A model generated the notes under the pieces. The model ran no database searches. It saw only the letters and a program-made list of their open reading frames with translations, and had not been told where the DNA came from. From positions 955,001 to 980,000 of the forward strand of contig CM022666.1 in assembly GCA_012295275.1 (NCBI GenBank): a stretch of 25,000 nt of DNA. Reading direction: 5' to 3'. Made by a program: the position numbers and the translations under genes. Of this stretch, positions 20,741-25,000 are shown piece after piece. The stretch is from Chrysomallon squamiferum. Taxonomy: Eukaryota > Mollusca > Gastropoda > Neomphalida > Peltospiridae. The number at the start of each line of letters is the position of its first letter. The first letter of the stretch is position 1.

Positions 20741-20985
20741 TTTTAAATCACTGATTGATTGGTTTCCAAACACACCTTGTTAAATCTTAAGTAAACTTAT
20801 TTTAAATCTTGATTGATTAATTCAATACAAAATTGTATAAACTGTACGTAAATATATTTTAAAGTCTTGACTGATTGATTTTCTAAAACATTGGTTTAAA
20901 CTTAAGTAGACATTTTTCAAACACATAATCCATAATTTTAAATTGTTGATTTATTGATTTCATATTTTATGAACCCATTGTTGTA
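20741..20985. repeat. ~60-base diverged tandem repeat carrying TGATTGATT
   Basis: TTTTAAA-TC-TGA-TGATTGATT begins units at 20741, 20800, 20857 and 20936 (spacings 59, 57 and 79). Several units also carry CTTAAGTA and CAAACACA phrases. Copies are well diverged. Each of the first three contains TGATTGATT, so if those are binding sites for PBX-type homeodomains, duplication would have multiplied them. Confidence 0.75.
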
Positions 20986-21600
20986 AATAATAATCAGCAA
21001 TGTTTCAGACATCTTGTGTTGTACTTTAAAGCAGTTTGACATTACAGTGAAGCAGGTGTAAGAAAAGACATAAAAGTAATTTGTTGAGAAAGCAATCTCA
21101 ACTCTTTGATAATATTTACAACACACGTGACATTAACTTAGAAGAAAATCACTCATTTTGTCTGAGTCTGGTTTAAAATTAAAAGTCAAGTTTCGTTTTG
21201 TAGTTGACATTTAGTGCAGTTGTTTGGTAAAGTGTATTGCTTTTGTGTATGTAAGAACAAATACTTGTTTATTGTGTTTCTAATTTTGTTCTGTCTCGCT
21301 GTACCTACGTATGTATGTACGTAGAGAGGTGTGTAGGTCAGTGTGTCTTTCTCTCATTTGTGTGTGTTTGTGTGTCTTTGTAACAGTACTAAATTAACAT
21401 TTTTTATTTATTTATTTTTTTATACATAACAATAGTAATAAAATAAATAAATAAATAAAATAAAAATCTATATCCACATTTACTGGAAAGATAAATATAT
21501 TTATTTATTCATTTTTGCTTACATAGAGAAAGGGAAAGATAGATAAAAGATATTTAATACTACAGAGAAATGTATACATTTGTATGTATGCTCAACTCAG
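20986..21600. other. AT-rich stretch with short hairpin and AAAT tract
   Basis: This contains a perfect inverted repeat CTACGTA-TGTATG-TACGTAG at 21305-21324, GT-rich sequence at 21330-21375, and (AAAT)n at 21438-21466. The minus-strand frame 20938-21126 is unremarkable. No gene supported. Confidence 0.55.
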
Positions 21601-22480
21601 ATTGTAACAAATTTTATGCAGACAGAATCATTTTATCAAGAATTTATCACTTTTTCAGTGATTAATGATCCATGGATTAATTAAGTAGTTCAGCTGAAAA
21701 CATGATTAATGATGTAAATTCCTTATCTGGGCGTATCGATGGTTTTTCATGGTATGTTCTGTAGACTGTGATAAATTTTAACAAGAATTAAAATCATTTC
21801 ATTCCCTAAACACATTCTAAACATATGTAAGCTCTTGAAAAAAAAATTCTACATACATTTATGTCACAATTTATTTTAATAATTAAAGTAATTCTTGCGT
21901 GCTATATGCACTTCAGGAAATTTATAAATCTGCAAATAAACATGTGGATATAATTAAACAGCTATCTGATAAAATTATATTACGATTTAAGATAATTTTA
22001 ACCTGTCATATAAAATACACAAACTAATGAAAAGAGACTCAGTTTTAAATTAATCAGACTTTCAAATTAATTTTTTTGTTTTAAAAACATGGAGAAGCAC
22101 TGAATGAAATGAGCCATAGCACATAAAACAGGTTGGCTGGTAAGTAAGCAGACACTGAATAAACCGTATACCTGTTTCTTTTGAAAACATATTTAGAAAA
22201 CCTTTACAAGCTGTTTAATGCAGGTCTGTGTTTTCAGAAATAATATTCAGGGTGTTTTCCATTAACTTTGTTGCAGATTTCAACTCAACAAAATAGCATT
22301 TCAGTAGAAGTATTGCAACCATTCATATACACTGCCAGTTATTAAAGAACACTGTGTATGAAACCAACTGTTGATGATGCAACACAACAACTTCATGTTT
22401 GAACTTAATAATTTCTGTGGTAATAAGTCCAGATTTCAATACATAGATAGTTAAGAAATTTAATTTGTTATGAAAAGTTG
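21600..22480. other. Repeat-poor AT-rich island with homeodomain-like motif cluster
   Basis: Nearly free of microsatellites. TGATTAATGAT occurs exactly twice (21659-21669 and 21703-21713). Between the copies lie ATCCATGGAT, GGATTAATTAA and TTCAGCTGAA, and CTTATCTGGG follows. TGATTAAT fits composite Hox/PBX sites, CAGCTG is an E-box and CTTATC a GATA-type core. No coding frame is present. Regulatory function is inference. Confidence 0.3.
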
Positions 22481-22880
22481 AAATTCAGTGACTGATTTAT
22501 TAAATGTCATGTGGATTTTTAAAGAAAATAATAATACACACAAAATGAATGAATAAATACAAAGTAAATAATATAAAATTAAATCAAATAAATAAAAATG
22601 TAAATAAATAAATAAAATAAAGTAAAATAAAATAAAATAAAATAAAATAACAATAGTAATGTTAAAAAGAAGGCAGTTCTAATTTGTAATACTATTAGTA
22701 CATGTTCTTGAATTACCTTAATTTGTTTCTAATTTGATTTTTTGGCATTAACATCTGTTTTTAATTCTATTTTTATTTTTAAACACAGATTATTCCGTCA
22801 TCATTATTCCTTTTTAAAAACCAGTATGTCACAATTTTTCATTTTTATATATATTTTTTTCTTCGTGATAACCTTTTCAA
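22481..22880. repeat. AAAT/AAAAT-rich tract and AT-rich flank
   Basis: AAAT and AAAAT repeats fill about 22535-22650, purest at 22618-22650 as (AAAAT)n. AT-rich DNA without features follows to 22880. Confidence 0.9.
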
Positions 22881-23320
22881 TCATGACATGACAGAAAATA
22901 CAGAACAATCTGAGACCACCATTGTGAACCCAGAGAAGAACAGTGCAAATTATTGCTTTTGGCATTGGCATTCTATTTCTGGCCCTGCCCTAAAGACAGT
23001 GACATCAAATTATCTGTATTAATTGTATGCTATTAGGCAATTTGACCAGGCAGACCTTGGTTTTTTTGCATTTTGCTAAAGTAATATTTACCATCTATTT
23101 TCTTTATGGCTCGTTTCGTAGCCACGAAAAGGGTTTAAAGGATGACAGACAAATCTCCAATTTAGCTGAACACAAGACAGGTTTTTCGTAATTAGTTTTC
23201 ACTGGCCTGACTTAGCTTCCTGTTGTTTGCCCTCAGCAGCTCTTCGTTTCTTTGTGTCGCAGTACAAGTATTCGGTTTTAGTAACAATGTTCTTTTGGTT
23301 GCAGGAATTAAAAGGCATGT
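22881..23320. other. Repeat-poor island with hairpin, candidate conserved element
   Basis: Composition is clearly more balanced than the flanks and no simple repeats are present. It includes TGCAAATTA, TTAATTGTATGC, TATTTACC and TAATTAG, consistent with POU, homeodomain and Fox sites. A perfect hairpin TTTCGT-AGCC-ACGAAA lies at 23114-23129, with GGCT at 23108 able to pair alternatively with AGCC. Two pyrimidine-CAG acceptor-like sites occur near 23261 and 23305, but no matching open exon follows. Best read as a candidate non-coding regulatory element. Confidence 0.35.
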
Positions 23321-24376
23321 GTGATATGTTCTGTATATTTTTCAAGCGACTAATTTTCGTTTCTTTTCTTATTAAAGTATAGAAAATAGCCTGAATATAT
23401 TTTCTTGTCTTTCAGAGTAATTATTTTATTGTTTGTTATTGATGATGTGTGCAAACAGCCTGAAAAATATTTTGTTTACTTCTGAATAATTTTTTTATTG
23501 TTTGTCTTCAAGGTTTTATTTTATTTATTTCGATTTTCATTTTTTAAATGTTTTTGTTCATGTATTAATAAAATTTAAAAGCATAATAAAATAATGATGA
23601 TGTTGATGACAATGGTAGTAATGAATAATGAAGATGATGATGATGGCAATGACGATAATAATGATTATGATAATAGAAACAACAACAATAATAATGATGA
23701 TGATGATGATGATGATGATGTTATCAGCTGTAGTTTATTTCTGATACCATCCAGTGTTCTGTATTGTCATTAGTTTTTTAAATGGTGTATTAATTCAAAT
23801 ATTTTGTCTTTTTATTGCTGTTTTTATAACCCATTACTTTTCTGTGTTTGTTTGTTAATATCAGTTGATATTGTGATCAAGTTGTGAATAAGTTTGTTTT
23901 CCTTTTTTTTTTTCTGATCTTTTTTTTTTTTTTCTTCCTACTTTATAAATTTTTTTTATTTTAATTTTTGAAATGTTTTTAGTTTTTTTGTTGGTTTTTT
24001 TAAAATGGCAGACAAGTTGTATCTGATCTAATAAAGTTTTCAGACAGTGTGCAATTTGTATTAAATTAAATGATCTTTGAGTTTGGCTTAGGAACTGGGT
24101 TTTTTTTGTGTTTTTTTTTTTTTTTTATATTTTTTTAAATTTTCTTTTAAGGATTGGTTTTGAGAAATATAAAAGTTTGTGTTAGACAGCACTGGTGTAT
24201 AATGTTGCTCAGTGACAGCCCTTGTTTGTAGAGTTATATCAGTTACCGTAGTTATATATGAATTTCAAAAAATGGATTAAGAAATAATAATAATAAAAAA
24301 TAAATTAATAAGATGAAGAATAAGAAGAGGAAATGAAAAGCAAATAAATCAATATTACGAGTGAGATGTTTATATG
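23321..24376. other. AT-rich stretch with GAT tract and poly-T runs
   Basis: GAT/AAT triplet repeats span about 23592-23721, with (GAT)n purest at 23695-23720. T runs occur at 23903-23912, 23921-23933 and 24101-24126. The rest is AT-rich with no gene, RNA or palindrome that I can support. Confidence 0.7.
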
Positions 24377-24637
24377 AGTGTGGGTTTTGTATTTTGTGTG
24401 TCCGATACTTGTTTTATTTGATTCTAGCCTAAATAAATATCAAAACTTAAATATTCAATATTTTATATTGATCTATTTCTTTTTCATATCTTGATGATAA
24501 GTGTGATTTTTGTATTTTGTGTATGTCTGTATGAGTATGATATTAGTTTTATTTACTTCTAGCCTAAATAATTATCAAAACTTGAATCTTCAGTATTTTA
24601 TATCGATCTGTTTCTTTTTCACATTTTTGATGATAGC
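24377..24637. repeat. ~130-base tandem duplication, two copies
   Basis: AGTGTGRKTTTTGTATTTTGTGT, TTTTATTTRMTTCTAGCCTAAATAA, ATCAAAACTTGAAT-like and TTTTATATYGATCTRTTTCTTTTTCA occur in order in copy one (24377-24499) and copy two (24500-24637). Copy two has about 12 extra bases (TATGAGTATGAT region). The copies are quite similar, so the duplication is fairly recent. The plus-strand frame 24510-24761 runs through copy two and is not a gene. Confidence 0.88.
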
Positions 24638-25000
24638 TGACAACAAAACATTCATATTTGCCTTTTGTTTGTATTTCCTTTTAACACCGATAACATTATA
24701 CCAGTCCAAAAACAACCGACTGCAGTATGTCGAAATAAAATACGACAGGGAAAAGATTTAAAATATGATTAACGGACTTCTTTAAGACTCGGATATTAAA
24801 ACACATCTCTAATAGGCTGTCTTTGATTAACAGCTGACCAGACCACTTTAACTAAATTGAATGTCACACAGGCTTTTCAAGTTATTGTGTTATTATCACA
24901 TAATGTCTGTCATTCATTGTGCGAGATTTTTAACCAGTGTTTAGTTGGATCCAGCGACAGTTATCTGTTTCAGTATATTTCCCTTGCGAGTGATTAAGTC
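24638..25000. other. Unique stretch running off the window end
   Basis: From about 24770 the sequence has more balanced composition and no simple repeats. It carries GATTAACGGAC, TTGATTAACAGCTGACC (an E-box CAGCTG next to a homeodomain-like core) and CG dinucleotides. It may be the left edge of another repeat-poor island continuing beyond the window. No coding frame is supported. Confidence 0.25.

Noticed and set aside
24510-24761. 83-codon plus-strand frame with hydrophobic N-terminal part
   Set aside because: Lies across the second copy of a local duplication and into AT-rich DNA; the parallel frame is not kept in copy one.

Overview
This window reads as nuclear, non-coding DNA of an animal. 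It is strongly AT-rich by eye, full of homopolymers, di-, tri- and tetranucleotide microsatellites and medium-period tandem repeats, and it has no reading frame that behaves like a gene. The longest open frames are by-products of low-complexity DNA: (CT)n, (CA)n, T-rich blocks and a 15-base repeat. I found no rRNA, tRNA, known microRNA, CRISPR array, prokaryotic operon structure or recognisable transposon protein. The repeat style (long CT/CTGT, GT, GA, GATA, AAT and CTA tracts, AAAT/AAAAT runs, poly-A and poly-T) fits an AT-rich metazoan. A mollusc or other invertebrate is plausible and a fish is not excluded; this is impression only.

The window alternates between two textures. (1) Repeat and low-complexity DNA: a 77-base tandem repeat (2337-2745); a long CT/CTGT microsatellite (3027-3175); a composite array whose six copies carry different microsatellites (7300-8175); a ~72-base repeat (10359-10618); a large ~46-base minisatellite of about 34 copies (15653-17258); a 110-base duplication (18499-18680); a three-copy ~85-base repeat (19003-19265); a 15-base array with higher-order structure (19594-19922); a 172-base duplication (19999-20342); a ~60-base repeat (20741-20985); and a ~130-base duplication (24377-24637). 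(2) Islands of more balanced base composition without simple repeats: 290-655, 3235-3490, 5330-6160, 8741-8960, 10619-10836, 11791-12340, 13391-13935, 14940-15560, 18690-18990, 21600-22480, 22881-23320 and 24770-25000. These islands look like the unique, possibly conserved non-coding elements of a gene desert or long intron around a developmental gene. Several hold palindromes or clustered homeodomain, E-box or EBF-like motifs. Conservation cannot be tested here.

The best candidate for transcribed sequence is the 5330-6160 island, the most GC-rich stretch. It has three compact palindromes, and near its end an open frame of 45 codons whose stop falls inside a donor-like GTAGGT. It could be a promoter with a first exon, but evidence is weak. 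Nothing here establishes a new biological system. The most distinctive points are the repeat architectures: hairpin-bearing minisatellite units with polar variants, and a tandem repeat in which each copy has a different microsatellite state at the same internal position. The 20-base perfect palindrome at 12003-12022 also stands out.
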